DNA of 64,000 nucleotides from Thermococcus aggregans (GCF_024022995.1 NZ_CP099582.1:1364001-1428000), one strand, 5' to 3'; counted from the stretch's first letter, positions 17,254 through 26,085 are shown. A program made the numbers and translations. The notes: generated by a model from the sequence alone, not told the origin.

Positions 17254-18396
17254 TCACCTCATGCATTCTTCAAGTTTTTCCAAAGTGCACTCCATAATTT
17301 TGCCCGCTTTCACGTGGCTAAGAGTTTTCAGCCCAGAACCCGTTAGAATGCTTACAACCTTTGCGTTCTCTTCTATTTTACCTCTAAACTTTCTTATTGC
17401 AGCTATTCCCGTTGCAGAGGCTGGTTGGACAAAGATGCCTTCTCTCCCGAGGTCTTGTTGAGCCTCTAAAATCTCCTCGTCGCTAACAGCAACACAGAGC
17501 CCTTTGAGTTCATTCAAAAGTCTCAAAACTGCGTTCCCGCTCGGTGGGTAGGGGTTCTCTATGGCATGGGCTATAGTGTGGGGATTTTCAAAGCGCTCGA
17601 TTTTTTGCCTGCCTTCACTAAAGGCCCTGCATATTGGAGAGCACCCCTCTGCTTGGACGGCAACAAAAGTCGGGAGTTTGTCTATTAACCCGCTCTCTTT
17701 GAGCTCTAAAAATCCCTTTACAATGCCCCTGAAAAGTCCGCCCGAGCTTGTGGGGATTACGACGTAATCGGGCGTTACTTCCTCAGCAATTTCAAAGCTT
17801 ATGCTCTTGTATCCCTCAACTCTGAACGGGTCGTCGGAGTTTATGAAGTATATGCCCTTTCTCCGCCCGATTTCAAGGCTTTTGTAGTAGAGCTCTCCGT
17901 AATCCCCGTGCACTTTAATTATATTCGCCCCATAAGCCTCCAAAGCCTTAAGTTTTTCTTCCGCTATGCTTGACGAAACAAGGATGTAGGTGTCGAGTCC
18001 AAAGCGCGCCCCATAGGCGGCAACACTCGCTGCCATGTTGCCTGTCGAGACAGTTCCAATTTTATTAAAGCCAAGCTCCAAAGCCCTGTGAATACCTATA
18101 AACGTTCCCCTATCCTTAAAGCTCCACGTTGGGTTCGTGGTTTCGTTTTTAAGGTAAAGCTTAACTCCAAGTTCTTTTGAAAGACGCTTCGCTTTTGTTA
18201 GGGGAGTGTCTCCTTCCCCGAGGCTGTACTCCAAGTCAAGCGCGAAGGGATAAAATTGCGAAAACCTTTCCCAAACTCTCTTTCCTATTCCCGGAACACC
18301 CTTAAAGAGCTCTAACTCTAAGGGTTCGCCGCATTCACACCTCTGGTAGGGTTTTCTCAAAGAATATTCCCTTCCACATGATGTACACCTTAGCAT
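17254..18396 (-). CDS. thrC: Threonine synthase
   Basis: A 380-residue PLP enzyme converting O-phosphohomoserine to threonine. The N-terminus has a short zinc-ribbon-like segment (CTSCGREYSLRKPYQRCECG), then the fold-type II core: the PLP lysine in TWSFKDRGTF, the substrate loop STGNMAASVAAYG, the phosphate-binding TSSGGLFRGIVKG and the C-terminal LTGSGLKT. ATG 18394-18396 with GGAGGTTGG upstream is chosen over TTG 18417. It sits between the agmatinase-like gene and the LigB-like gene with almost no spacing, so one transcript probably carries all of them. Confidence 0.93.
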   Translation of the reverse strand: MLRCTSCGREYSLRKPYQRCECGEPLELELFKGVPGIGKRVWERFSQFYPFALDLEYSLGEGDTPLTKAKRLSKELGVKLYLKNETTNPTWSFKDRGTFIGIHRALELGFNKIGTVSTGNMAASVAAYGARFGLDTYILVSSSIAEEKLKALEAYGANIIKVHGDYGELYYKSLEIGRRKGIYFINSDDPFRVEGYKSISFEIAEEVTPDYVVIPTSSGGLFRGIVKGFLELKESGLIDKLPTFVAVQAEGCSPICRAFSEGRQKIERFENPHTIAHAIENPYPPSGNAVLRLLNELKGLCVAVSDEEILEAQQDLGREGIFVQPASATGIAAIRKFRGKIEENAKVVSILTGSGLKTLSHVKAGKIMECTLEKLEECMR

Positions 18397-18419
18397 AGCC
18401 CAACCTCCTAACAGCAAAG

Positions 18420-19253
18420 CTAAATTTTCACAGCTTTTCCTAAAACTTCCCTAATTACCTTTGCGGCAGCAAAGGCAGTTATGCCTTTGTAATCATAATC
18501 CGGGTTGAGTTCGACAACATCAAAGGCAACAACTTCTGTTTTTAGGCTCTTTATAACCTCAACGAGCTCCCTCGTGGTTAGTCCTCCAGGCTCAGGGTTG
18601 CCAACCCCTGGAGCAAAAGCCGGATCAAGAACGTCCATATCGAAGGAAAGATAAGCTTTCTCAAAAGGTACATCTACTTCTTGGCAACGATATACCTCAG
18701 AGGCCGAAATTATTTTTATCCCGTGCTCTTCTGCAAAGTCAATTTGCTCTTTTGTAGGGGCTCTAATCCCTATTTGGACTACGTCTCTTCCTTTTACGAA
18801 GCCTTCCTCCACAAGCCTTCTCACGGTACATGCATGGGAATACTTGTTCCCATCGTACTCGGAGTAAAGGTCTGGGTGGGCATCAAAGTATATGAGGCCG
18901 AATTCCTCTTTAGACGCTTCTCTCAAAGCCCGGAAGGTCGCATAGGTTATGGAATGATCACCTCCAAGGAAAAGGAAGAGTTCTCCGGAGTAATGGCTTT
19001 TAACGAGGTCGTCAATTCTTTCAACAAGCTCTTCAAAGCTCTCTGCTTTTACATCTCCCAAGTCCTTGTAGCGCCAGTGCTCAGCAAGATCCACAAGACT
19101 CTCGTTGAAGCTGTTGTAGAGCTTCTCAGACGTTGCTTCTCTTATAACTTCTGGGCCCTCGGCACAGCCTCGCCTATAGGAGGATGATTCATCCCAAGGG
19201 ATTCCAAGGATGTAAAGGTTTGGCTTCTCAGAGGGAGGAATTCCGAAAAGCAT
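18420..19253 (-). CDS. speB: Agmatinase / arginase family ureohydrolase
   Basis: A 277-residue ureohydrolase with all manganese-binding motifs: GGDHSITY, FDAHPDLYSEY, SFDMDVLDPAFAPG and the C-terminal DVVELNPDYD. In Thermococcales the closest studied relatives cleave urea from agmatine or N1-aminopropylagmatine during spermidine and long-chain polyamine synthesis; which one applies here cannot be read from the sequence. The ATG directly follows the TAA of the upstream gene (TAAATG), indicating coupling. Length is normal. Confidence 0.92.
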   Translation of the reverse strand: MLFGIPPSEKPNLYILGIPWDESSSYRRGCAEGPEVIREATSEKLYNSFNESLVDLAEHWRYKDLGDVKAESFEELVERIDDLVKSHYSGELFLFLGGDHSITYATFRALREASKEEFGLIYFDAHPDLYSEYDGNKYSHACTVRRLVEEGFVKGRDVVQIGIRAPTKEQIDFAEEHGIKIISASEVYRCQEVDVPFEKAYLSFDMDVLDPAFAPGVGNPEPGGLTTRELVEVIKSLKTEVVAFDVVELNPDYDYKGITAFAAAKVIREVLGKAVKI

Positions 19254-19583
19254 TTACCACACCTTCGTCCCTACGGGCACTTCATCTGGGACGGGCAAAA
19301 GGTAAACCTTGCCGTCCTCACTTTCAGCTACAATAAGCATTCCCTGGCTTTCCACGCCGGATAGCTTCTTGGGCTTTAGATTTAGGACGAAAATAAACTT
19401 CTTCCCTTCAAGGTCTTCTGGAGAATACTGATCCGCCAAGCCAGTTATTATTGTTCTCTGTTCATTTCCAAAGTCCACTTCGAGTTTTATGAGTTTTTTA
19501 GTCCTCTTCAGCTTTTCAGCTTTCTTAACAAGGCCAACCCTAAGGTCAAACTTCCAGAATTCATTGACATCGTAGAGCTCCAT
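19254..19583 (-). CDS. metG2: tRNA-binding OB-fold protein, MetRS beta-subunit-like
   Basis: A 109-residue EMAP/Trbp111-type OB-fold protein that in archaea acts as the separate beta subunit of methionyl-tRNA synthetase. Diagnostic blocks are WKFDLRVGLVKKAEK, KLIKLEVDFGNEQRTIITGL, NLKPKKLSGVESQGMLI and PVPDEVPVGTKV. ATG 19581-19583 is chosen over the upstream TTG because GGTGTTAG precedes it. It heads the polyamine/threonine cluster, joined to the agmatinase gene stop-to-start. Confidence 0.9.
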   Translation of the reverse strand: MELYDVNEFWKFDLRVGLVKKAEKLKRTKKLIKLEVDFGNEQRTIITGLADQYSPEDLEGKKFIFVLNLKPKKLSGVESQGMLIVAESEDGKVYLLPVPDEVPVGTKVW

Positions 19584-19598
19584 AACTAACACCAAAAA

Positions 19599-19728
19599 CT
19601 AGTATGATGGGGAATATTTAGAGTTTTTCCCTAACTCAACTGCCTTTACAACCTTTCCCATAAACACATCAAGCAGAGATGTAACTACTTTCGAAAGCTC
19701 ATTATCAGAACATTCTAAAAGACATCCT
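19599..19728 (-). pseudogene. Possible coding remnant after the C-N hydrolase gene
   Basis: On the minus strand an open frame reads ECSDNELSKVVTSLL and on through DVFMGKVVKAVELGKN to a TAG at 19599-19601, in a different frame from the end of the C-N hydrolase. Its amphipathic helical look is protein-like, but it has no start codon with ribosome site. It may be a decayed gene tail; low confidence. Confidence 0.25.
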
Positions 19729-20407
19729 GCTTCGGGACTATGATAGAGTCAAAAGTTACGATATTATCCCCGACACTCTGAGCTAAAAGCTCTCCATTTT
19801 TGTCAAATACCCATGCTCCACCTGGCAGGTAGGTATTCACTATAAAGGTCTTAACTTCAAGGAGTTTAGCTCTCTCGGACATCATTTTGATGTCTTCCTC
19901 GATGATCTTTCCAGTTTCTGGTGAGTACTCCATAGGCACGAAGAGATAATCAGGCTTTTTCTTTCTTACCCACTTGGCTATGCGCTTGTTGTAGAGGTCG
20001 CCGCAGATGATTATCGCGGCCTTCCCGAACTCCGTCCTCGCCGTTCTCACAGTGTTGCCGGTGCAGAACTTCATCGGCTCCTGGAACTTGCGGTGCTTCA
20101 GCAGGACTTCTCCGTCCCGGCCGATGAGCAGGGCCGAATTGTAGACGCAGTTCTTGTAGGGCTCAAGGAGGCCGAAGATCACATAAACCAAGTTCTCCTT
20201 TGCAAGTTTGCTGACTCTATTGACGATTTCACCATAAAGCTTCGCTCCACTAAAGTCCCACTCTTTAAAGCCAGTAAAGCAGTACTCGGGGAAAACTAGA
20301 ATATCAGGTCTGTATTCCAAAGCTTCTTTAAATCTTTGTTTAAACTCCTGCCAGTTTGTTTCAAAGTCGTTAACCTTAACTCTCATCGGAATTAGAGTGA
20401 CCTTCAT
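19715..20407 (-). CDS. Carbon-nitrogen hydrolase (nitrilase superfamily) protein
   Basis: A 230-residue cytoplasmic enzyme with the complete Glu-Lys-Cys triad: Glu in LVFPEYCFTG, Lys in LKHRKFQEP and Cys in IIICGDLYN. This family hydrolyses amides or nitriles; the substrate is unknown. At ~230 residues it is somewhat shorter than most (~260), missing part of the C-terminal region. ATG 20405-20407 follows GAGGTAAG. A perfect inverted repeat lies on the predicted transcription start. The middle third is much richer in GC than both ends, suggesting recombination. Confidence 0.85.
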   Translation of the reverse strand: MKVTLIPMRVKVNDFETNWQEFKQRFKEALEYRPDILVFPEYCFTGFKEWDFSGAKLYGEIVNRVSKLAKENLVYVIFGLLEPYKNCVYNSALLIGRDGEVLLKHRKFQEPMKFCTGNTVRTARTEFGKAAIIICGDLYNKRIAKWVRKKKPDYLFVPMEYSPETGKIIEEDIKMMSERAKLLEVKTFIVNTYLPGGAWVFDKNGELLAQSVGDNIVTFDSIIVPKQDVF

Positions 20408-20425
20408 AACTCTTACCTCTAAATG

Positions 20426-20447
20426 ATTTGTCGAAAGAACGACAAAT
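20426..20447. promoter_or_regulatory. Inverted-repeat operator candidate upstream of the C-N hydrolase
   Basis: ATTTGTCG at 20426-20433 and CGACAAAT at 20440-20447 are perfect 8-base arms around a 6-base spacer. A minus-strand TATA box (GATATAAAAC, 20450-20459) would start transcription inside this repeat, about 20 bases before the start codon. A dimeric repressor bound here would block RNA polymerase; an RNA hairpin is the alternative. Confidence 0.5.
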
Positions 20448-20500
20448 AATGTTTTATATCTTTAATTTGACGGAATTGAGATATAAGTGTGGCGGTTTCG

Positions 20501-20881
20501 CTACCAGCTCTTACCTCCTGCCAAGCTTTTTATTTTATAAAATAATTCATCCAAGCCTTTTGCTGTATCTGTAAGTGCCCCCGCAATCATCTTGTCCTCT
20601 TTATAACTTTCATCAGTTATTAGGCCAATTATTGGCTTCCCAAGCCCATAAGCAAAGCCAACTTCAAATCCGAGGTCACGTCCATAATTTATTAGGACGG
20701 CAACTACAACATCTGCTCTTTTAATACCCTCAACATTTGCCCTAAAGACAGTCTCTATATCGTTAGATTGCGGGGTATCTCTCTGAGGAAGATAAACCTC
20801 AAATCTGTGCTCTTCAAGAGCCTCAGCTATCCTTTTGTTAAGCTCCTTATTCTTTAGAGAGGATGATATGAAGACTCTCAT
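20501..20881 (-). CDS. Nucleoside 2-deoxyribosyltransferase-like protein
   Basis: A 126-residue protein of the nucleoside 2-deoxyribosyltransferase fold (also used by DNPH1-like N-glycosidases). The N-terminal RVFISSSLKNKELN, RADVVVAVLINYGRDLGFEVGFAYGLGKP and TDTAKGLDELFYKI blocks fit; the Glu in LGFEVGFAYG is the likely nucleophile. The substrate is unknown. ATG 20879-20881 is used because GAGGTGA, overlapping the methyltransferase stop, is the ribosome site. The two genes are coupled. Confidence 0.75.
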   Translation of the reverse strand: MRVFISSSLKNKELNKRIAEALEEHRFEVYLPQRDTPQSNDIETVFRANVEGIKRADVVVAVLINYGRDLGFEVGFAYGLGKPIIGLITDESYKEDKMIAGALTDTAKGLDELFYKIKSLAGGKSW

Positions 20882-20886
20882 ACCTT

Positions 20887-21504
20887 TCACCTCTTGGCAG
20901 TGATTAAAAACGCCTCATAAAAATCTCCGTGCGTCTTTGCCCTTCCGAGGGTGGTGTCTCTAACGATTTCCAGCTCATTTTCGTGTGCAAATGCCTTAAC
21001 TTTCTCTCTAAGCCCCTTGACGTCAAAATCGCCGATTATTATTCTCCCTTCGTGTTTTAATAGTTTGAGAGCTTTTTCCAAAAATAGCTCTGGCTCGTAG
21101 TCATGAAGTGTGTAAAGAAAGACGATGCAGTCAAACTTCCCATTAATCTCCACACTCAGGAAATCGGTGCATAAGAATTCTGCTTTCTCCGTGATCCTGC
21201 TTCTCAAACGATTGCAGAAGTCGATCAGTTCACAGCTGCTATCAATACCTACTGCTTTTTTGACTTCATCTTTAGAGGCCATTCTGAACGTTAGGATTCC
21301 AAGGCCGCAACCAACGTCCAGGACTTTTCCCTTAACTTCTTGAACTATTGAGTCCATTAGACGCTTTCTAACTTCAAGCTCGTCTCTGTGTTCTGGAAAT
21401 CTAACCAAGATGCTGCTAACAAGCCAGTACAGATCCTCCTTGCTTCCTCCAGAGTCATGAAACACCTTGAGGGCTTCATCGTAATAGAGCTTTAGGAAAT
21501 CCAT
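20887..21504 (-). CDS. Class I SAM-dependent methyltransferase
   Basis: A 205-residue methyltransferase with motif I VLDVGCGLGILTFRMA, an acidic motif II (AVGIDSSCELIDFC), a motif IV-like KFDCIVFLYTLHDY and a post-motif strand GRIIIGDFDVKG. The target is unknown. ATG 21504 follows GGTGATCC. It forms a two-gene operon with the deoxyribosyltransferase-like gene, which suggests action on a nucleoside-related compound, though this is only contextual. Confidence 0.8.
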   Translation of the reverse strand: MDFLKLYYDEALKVFHDSGGSKEDLYWLVSSILVRFPEHRDELEVRKRLMDSIVQEVKGKVLDVGCGLGILTFRMASKDEVKKAVGIDSSCELIDFCNRLRSRITEKAEFLCTDFLSVEINGKFDCIVFLYTLHDYEPELFLEKALKLLKHEGRIIIGDFDVKGLREKVKAFAHENELEIVRDTTLGRAKTHGDFYEAFLITAKR

Positions 21505-21525
21505 AGGATCACCTTAAGCTTTCTA

Positions 21526-22062
21526 TCAACTCCCGCCTTGCTCAACAATATGCAAATCATTTGAAACCTTAAGAAAACGCTCTGGTAGAGTATCTGGGAT
21601 GCCATAAGGACTTCTATACTTATTGAGCTCCTCAAACAAAACATCGAACTGTTTCAGCGTTTCGAGGTTTTCACTCAGCATCATTCTGCGTCTTTCATGG
21701 GGTCTAACAGCGGCGGAATTTAAGAAAACATGTAAATTTGTCATTGCATTGCTGAGTTTCAAGAACTTCTCTTTTCCTTCCTTGGAGTGGGCACACAGAA
21801 TGTCAAAGACGTTCTTAACAACAAATACGTGATCTCTGTAAGCTATAGTGTAAAGGAGAATAACTTCATCAGAGGCATTATTCTGGAGTAAGTACTCAAA
21901 CGTTTGTCCAATGTTTTCAAGTTCCCATCTATTTGTTTCGAATTCTGTATAGACGTCTTCTAACATCTCTTTATTCTCGTCTTCGCATTGTTTCCATGAG
22001 TAGATTGAAAAACCTGAAGTAAGCAAAAGTACAACAATGAAAAAGAAAATAACTCTTTTCAC
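21526..22062 (-). CDS. Signal-anchored helical protein of unknown function
   Basis: A 178-residue protein with an N-terminal hydrophobic helix (VIFFFIVVLLLTSGFSIYSW) and an external, mostly helical domain with two Cys residues. GTG 22060-22062 is the start; GGGTGGAC lies upstream. No family is recognised. It is divergent from the gene at 22172 and lies 21 bases from the methyltransferase. Confidence 0.6.
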   Translation of the reverse strand: MKRVIFFFIVVLLLTSGFSIYSWKQCEDENKEMLEDVYTEFETNRWELENIGQTFEYLLQNNASDEVILLYTIAYRDHVFVVKNVFDILCAHSKEGKEKFLKLSNAMTNLHVFLNSAAVRPHERRRMMLSENLETLKQFDVLFEELNKYRSPYGIPDTLPERFLKVSNDLHIVEQGGS

Positions 22063-22171
22063 ATAAGTCCACCCAATTTTAATTCACCAATAGACATTAA
22101 AATATTTCGGAGAATATTAGCTTGCCAAACTAAGATGATAGCATGAGTTAAGAAATTTAGGGGTATGGAGT

Positions 22172-23215
22172 ATGTATAAGCATTTCAAAATCCTAATTCT
22201 AAGTTTATTGTCTCTCCTTCTTTTACCATTGGCCTTAAGTGAAATCTGCGAGCCCTATGAGACTTATTCAATTACCTCAGTCTTGCCCGGTAGTGGTTGG
22301 GCGTTTATTGTAGTTCATCATTCTGAGTGGATATGCGAGACGATTGCAGGGGAGCAAACACTCAGACGCAATATGCCGGATGGAGAATACAATCTCTACT
22401 ATCTTTTTAACGGAAGTAACTTGCTTTTCTTAGGGAAAAGCAATCCCCTACTCGGTGAACCCCTGATAGTGACCGATATTAATGGAACCATCTACATTTT
22501 GCAAAAGAGTGAGGAGGTTGTCCCCTACAGGAATGTAACACTTGTTATCAATGGTGAAGCTAGGAACTTGACGATTACAGCTAAGAGAGTCGAGCTAAAA
22601 GTTTATCGTTTTGATGGATGTGCTAGCCTCGTGTGGAACTGTACAAAAGTTGAACTCCAGAACGGCACAATAATATCCCCATGTGAAGGCAATATCTTAA
22701 CATACTTCTTCACTAAAAGCTTCCCAAGAAACTTGTCAGGGATTAAAGGAGAGCTTCGTAATGGTTTTCTCACATTTGCAAATTCGAGCTATAATATTCC
22801 AGTAGCTGAGTTCGAGAAATACTTCAAATTTTCTAATGATAGAACGCTCGAAACAATCTCTGCTATGCGTGCACTGCCTCTTGGTAAGGGACTCCTTATA
22901 TATTATCCCGGAGAGGTTAAGCGAAGGATGGGCAGTTTTCTTTCGGAGTTACCTCTTGTGTTCTACTATGGTGGAGGAAATCTAAGACATCTTGAGATGA
23001 GCACTGAGATGCAAGATGTTCCCGAATGTAGGGAGCACTCTCAACAGAACCTGAGTTTAAATGAAACAAGTCAAACAGAAAGCACAGGGGGTAGAATATG
23101 TGGCATTGGCACTTTGCTTCTCTTAATAATCCTGCCATTAGTTTGGAGACATTTTAGGAGAAAAAATAAAATGAATAATAAACCAAAAGAAGCAAGAAGG
23201 TTATTGGAGGGTTAA
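22172..23215 (+). CDS. Secreted surface protein with CGP-CTERM-like tail
   Basis: A 347-residue protein. A signal peptide (residues ~1-24) is followed by ~270 extracellular residues with many NxT/S sequons and several Cys residues. The C-terminus has a Ser/Thr-rich linker and then ICGIGTLLLLIILPLVWRHF with basic residues, the layout of the Thermococcales CGP-CTERM sorting signal, but with Ile in place of Pro after CG. Such proteins are thought to be processed at the Cys and surface-attached. No enzyme domain is seen. The next gene begins two bases after its stop. Confidence 0.65.
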   Translation: MYKHFKILILSLLSLLLLPLALSEICEPYETYSITSVLPGSGWAFIVVHHSEWICETIAGEQTLRRNMPDGEYNLYYLFNGSNLLFLGKSNPLLGEPLIVTDINGTIYILQKSEEVVPYRNVTLVINGEARNLTITAKRVELKVYRFDGCASLVWNCTKVELQNGTIISPCEGNILTYFFTKSFPRNLSGIKGELRNGFLTFANSSYNIPVAEFEKYFKFSNDRTLETISAMRALPLGKGLLIYYPGEVKRRMGSFLSELPLVFYYGGGNLRHLEMSTEMQDVPECREHSQQNLSLNETSQTESTGGRICGIGTLLLLIILPLVWRHFRRKNKMNNKPKEARRLLEG

Positions 23216-23217
23216 GT

Positions 23218-23856
23218 ATGACCAAACGTTTAGCATTGACAATTTTCATTTTCCTTTTGTTTTTGGGAACCTTTATACTTTTTAAGGCAATAAAAACGGC
23301 TGAGATTTATGTAACCGTCTATTATCCTGGAGAGCTTGAAGCTGAAGGATATTCTTTGGAAAATAATCAAATAGTCCTTAAGTTTCACTTCCTTACTAGT
23401 TCGGGGGACCTCAAAAAGCATTTCGAAAAGTTCAAAGTTCGATGCTTCTTCTGTGACCTCGACCTCGAGAAAGCGAAGGTTGTTGTTAATGTTGATGGGA
23501 CTCCCCTATATCCAACCTGCAGGGATTACGTGATGAGCTTTGATAGTGAGGGGAATGGAGAGGGGGTACACTACATAGCTAGTCCGTATAACTTAACCAG
23601 CATTGCGGAAGTCAGGATTCCAGAAGGATACGTTTTCAAAGAGCTAAACTTTGAGAACAACACACTAACCATTTTCATATCTCCTGGGGATGATGGAGGA
23701 GTTGAAGTGGTTAAATCAGACATCATAGCAGAATACCAAGAGGGGCTTAAGGAGGAATGGATAAAAATCGTCTACATTGATGGAAGCAAAGAATGGGAAG
23801 GCAGAGTACAAACAATAGGAAGAGAAGGAGAATGTCCAATCCTCATCCAGGTATAA
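23218..23856 (+). CDS. Signal-anchored protein of unknown function
   Basis: A 212-residue protein with one N-terminal hydrophobic helix (LALTIFIFLLFLGTFILFKA) and an external beta-rich domain of ~185 residues with a CFFC pair and two further Cys residues. It starts two bases after the stop of the CGP-CTERM-like gene, with GGAGGG as ribosome site, so the two are co-expressed and may work together at the cell surface. No family is recognised. Confidence 0.65.
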   Translation: MTKRLALTIFIFLLFLGTFILFKAIKTAEIYVTVYYPGELEAEGYSLENNQIVLKFHFLTSSGDLKKHFEKFKVRCFFCDLDLEKAKVVVNVDGTPLYPTCRDYVMSFDSEGNGEGVHYIASPYNLTSIAEVRIPEGYVFKELNFENNTLTIFISPGDDGGVEVVKSDIIAEYQEGLKEEWIKIVYIDGSKEWEGRVQTIGREGECPILIQV

Positions 23857-23994
23857 TAACATCTAGAGCGATACCTAAGTTCGAATACTCATCATTGGGT
23901 CTTTGGATGTTACTACGTCTGGTTCATCCGGAAAGTACTCCAAGAAAGCAAAGGTATAAATGCCAGAAAGTCGGAATATATTCTTGGTGATATC

Positions 23995-24816
23995 ATGAAA
24001 CCCATTATCCGCGAGGCAAGGCCGGAAGATAGACCGTTCATCGAGGAAATTGCAAAGTTAACTTGGGAAGGTGAGGATTATTTAGCAAGAGTTTTTGATA
24101 GCTGGGTGAAAGATGGAAACTTCTATGTTCTTGAGCTGGAAGGAAAAGCTATTGGAACAGCAAAGCTCACAATTTTACCTGATAAAGTCGGCTGGCTTGA
24201 GGGGCTTAGAGTTCACCCCAGTTACCGAAAACGGGGTTTTGGAAGGCTAATCCAAAACTTTATGCTTCACAGGGGAAAAGAACTTGCAGAAAAAGGCGTT
24301 ATTAATGCTTTAGAGTTCGCGACCTACTTCCTTAACAAAGAGAGCATTGCAATGGCAAAGAAAGATGGGTTTAAGGTAGTAAAACGCTACTATGCCTTGG
24401 GAAAACCTGTAAAAGAAGTTAAACCTTCGAAACCATCTAACAGCACAATAAGCTCTCTTGAGGAGCTCGAATACACAGATTATATTCCAGTGGGGTGGAA
24501 GTTCGTTCATAAAGTGCCGGAAGCTTTGGAATGGCTTAAGAAAAAGGCAGTCGTCAAAGAGTGTAATGGGACTAAGTTTATGGTACCCAAAGACTCCGAG
24601 AGTGCCTTTGTCCCGTTTCGCATTTCAAAGGACTACGTGAGCAAAGCCCTCCCGTGTATGGCTCATGAAGCTTTAAGCCAAAACCAAAAATACATTGAAA
24701 TTATGGTGCCTGAAGAGAATGAGGAAGCACTTGAACCCCTCAGAGAACTCGGCTTCGAGGTATGGGACAACTGCAAGGAGCCAAATGCGTTGGTGTTCAG
24801 GAAGGTGCTGAGTTAG
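23995..24816 (+). CDS. GNAT family N-acetyltransferase with extra C-terminal domain
   Basis: A 273-residue protein. Residues ~1-140 form a GNAT domain with the acetyl-CoA loop VHPSYRKRGFGRLIQNF (RxxGxG/A type) and the NKESIAMAKKDGFKVVKRYY C-terminal motif. The remaining ~130 residues are an additional domain not recognised, possibly a degenerate second GNAT. ATG 23995 follows GGTGATATC. A TATA-like GGTATAAATG lies near 23952. The acceptor substrate is unknown. Confidence 0.82.
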   Translation: MKPIIREARPEDRPFIEEIAKLTWEGEDYLARVFDSWVKDGNFYVLELEGKAIGTAKLTILPDKVGWLEGLRVHPSYRKRGFGRLIQNFMLHRGKELAEKGVINALEFATYFLNKESIAMAKKDGFKVVKRYYALGKPVKEVKPSKPSNSTISSLEELEYTDYIPVGWKFVHKVPEALEWLKKKAVVKECNGTKFMVPKDSESAFVPFRISKDYVSKALPCMAHEALSQNQKYIEIMVPEENEEALEPLRELGFEVWDNCKEPNALVFRKVLS

Positions 24817-24900
24817 TAAGGGAGAACAAATGGAGACGAATCGGCGCTGATTTACGCCAAGTGTATATGTCCTGCTTGAGTGCAAACAGTAGGTGAGAAA

Positions 24901-26085
24901 ATGAAATCAAGGCTTTACTACCTTTTCATTCTCACGACTGTAATGAGAATAATAGGCGACGCTATAGAGAACATAGCTCTGCCGTGGCACCTCCTAGATG
25001 AAACCGCATCACTCCTCAGCGTGGCAGGCTATTCTTTAGCCTCCATGCTTCCTTGGGTTATAGCACCGCCTTTAATGGGCCACTTTCTTGATAGGACTGA
25101 GAAAAAAGTTAGGCTAGCTTTTATCGCATTGTTCATTCAGTCCTTCTTTGCCCTGACAATAATAAAATTTGCTTCAAATATTTGGGCATTCTATGCTTTA
25201 ATTTCACTGATCTCAGCTCTTGATGTTCTTCATAGATACTTCGGCTTTACGCTCATAGCTTCCATGACCCTTGAGGAGTCTGAGCTTCAAAAGCTCAATG
25301 CAAAAGTACAAACCGTTGGAGATGTAACTTCTCTTCTTGTGTTTCCCATCGTAGGATATCTTGCTTACCTCTTTGGAGTCCGGCTTATGCTCTTGGATGC
25401 AGTTTTTCTTTTAATTGGAGCCCTGCTTCTCATTCCATATATTAACATTCCAGTGAGACGGGAAGAAAGGATTGAATACGAAAGCAAATCTACCCACCTT
25501 GAAGTTTCCCGCAGAATTGTTTTTGCAGGAATTGCATTAGTTTTGCTCTTCAACTTTGCAATAGCCCCAGCAAGGATTTTTGTCTTTGGTGCCCTCAAAA
25601 ATTTGACCAGAGGAGAGGTTATTTACGGTCTGCTGAACTCAGTTGGAACTTTAGGGAGCTTAACTGGTGCAATTGGAATAACTCTTTTTGCTCATAAGTG
25701 TAAAATCGGGATTTCAAAGCCCCTCTTCATAGGAATGATCCTTCAAAGCTTTGCGGTTCTGCTTTTGGGCTTGCCTTCGTTAGTCCTACTTTTTGCCGGA
25801 ATTTTAATCTTGAACTTTGGAAGACAGGTTCTAAACATTTCCTTTGACAGTCTGTTTCAGAGGGTAATCCCGCTTGAAAAGCTCGGCACTTACAGAGGAA
25901 TTTTTGATGCATTGGCTACCCTTATAATTCCATTATCACAGCTGACTTTTGCATGGTTGATTGAGCATGGTATTGGTGTTTCAATGCTGGCTGTTGTAGT
26001 GTCTGGATTTAGTGTCTTGAGCGCGATGATTTTTTCCGCGTTAATATACGGCACCAAAAATAACCGCAAAGGATTTAAGATTTAG
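24901..26085 (+). CDS. MFS transporter
   Basis: A 394-residue membrane protein with about twelve hydrophobic segments and the MFS loop-2 motif variant GHFLDRTEKKVR. The substrate is unknown; similar archaeal proteins are annotated as drug exporters without proof. ATG 24901 is chosen over the TTG at 24880 because GGTGA at 24892-24896 precedes it. It lies among three GNAT genes on the plus strand. Confidence 0.85.
   Translation: MKSRLYYLFILTTVMRIIGDAIENIALPWHLLDETASLLSVAGYSLASMLPWVIAPPLMGHFLDRTEKKVRLAFIALFIQSFFALTIIKFASNIWAFYALISLISALDVLHRYFGFTLIASMTLEESELQKLNAKVQTVGDVTSLLVFPIVGYLAYLFGVRLMLLDAVFLLIGALLLIPYINIPVRREERIEYESKSTHLEVSRRIVFAGIALVLLFNFAIAPARIFVFGALKNLTRGEVIYGLLNSVGTLGSLTGAIGITLFAHKCKIGISKPLFIGMILQSFAVLLLGLPSLVLLFAGILILNFGRQVLNISFDSLFQRVIPLEKLGTYRGIFDALATLIIPLSQLTFAWLIEHGIGVSMLAVVVSGFSVLSAMIFSALIYGTKNNRKGFKI

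Noticed and set aside
18681-19187. 168-residue plus-strand frame opposite the agmatinase gene
   Set aside because: It is a shadow of the conserved ureohydrolase coding sequence and has no ribosome site.
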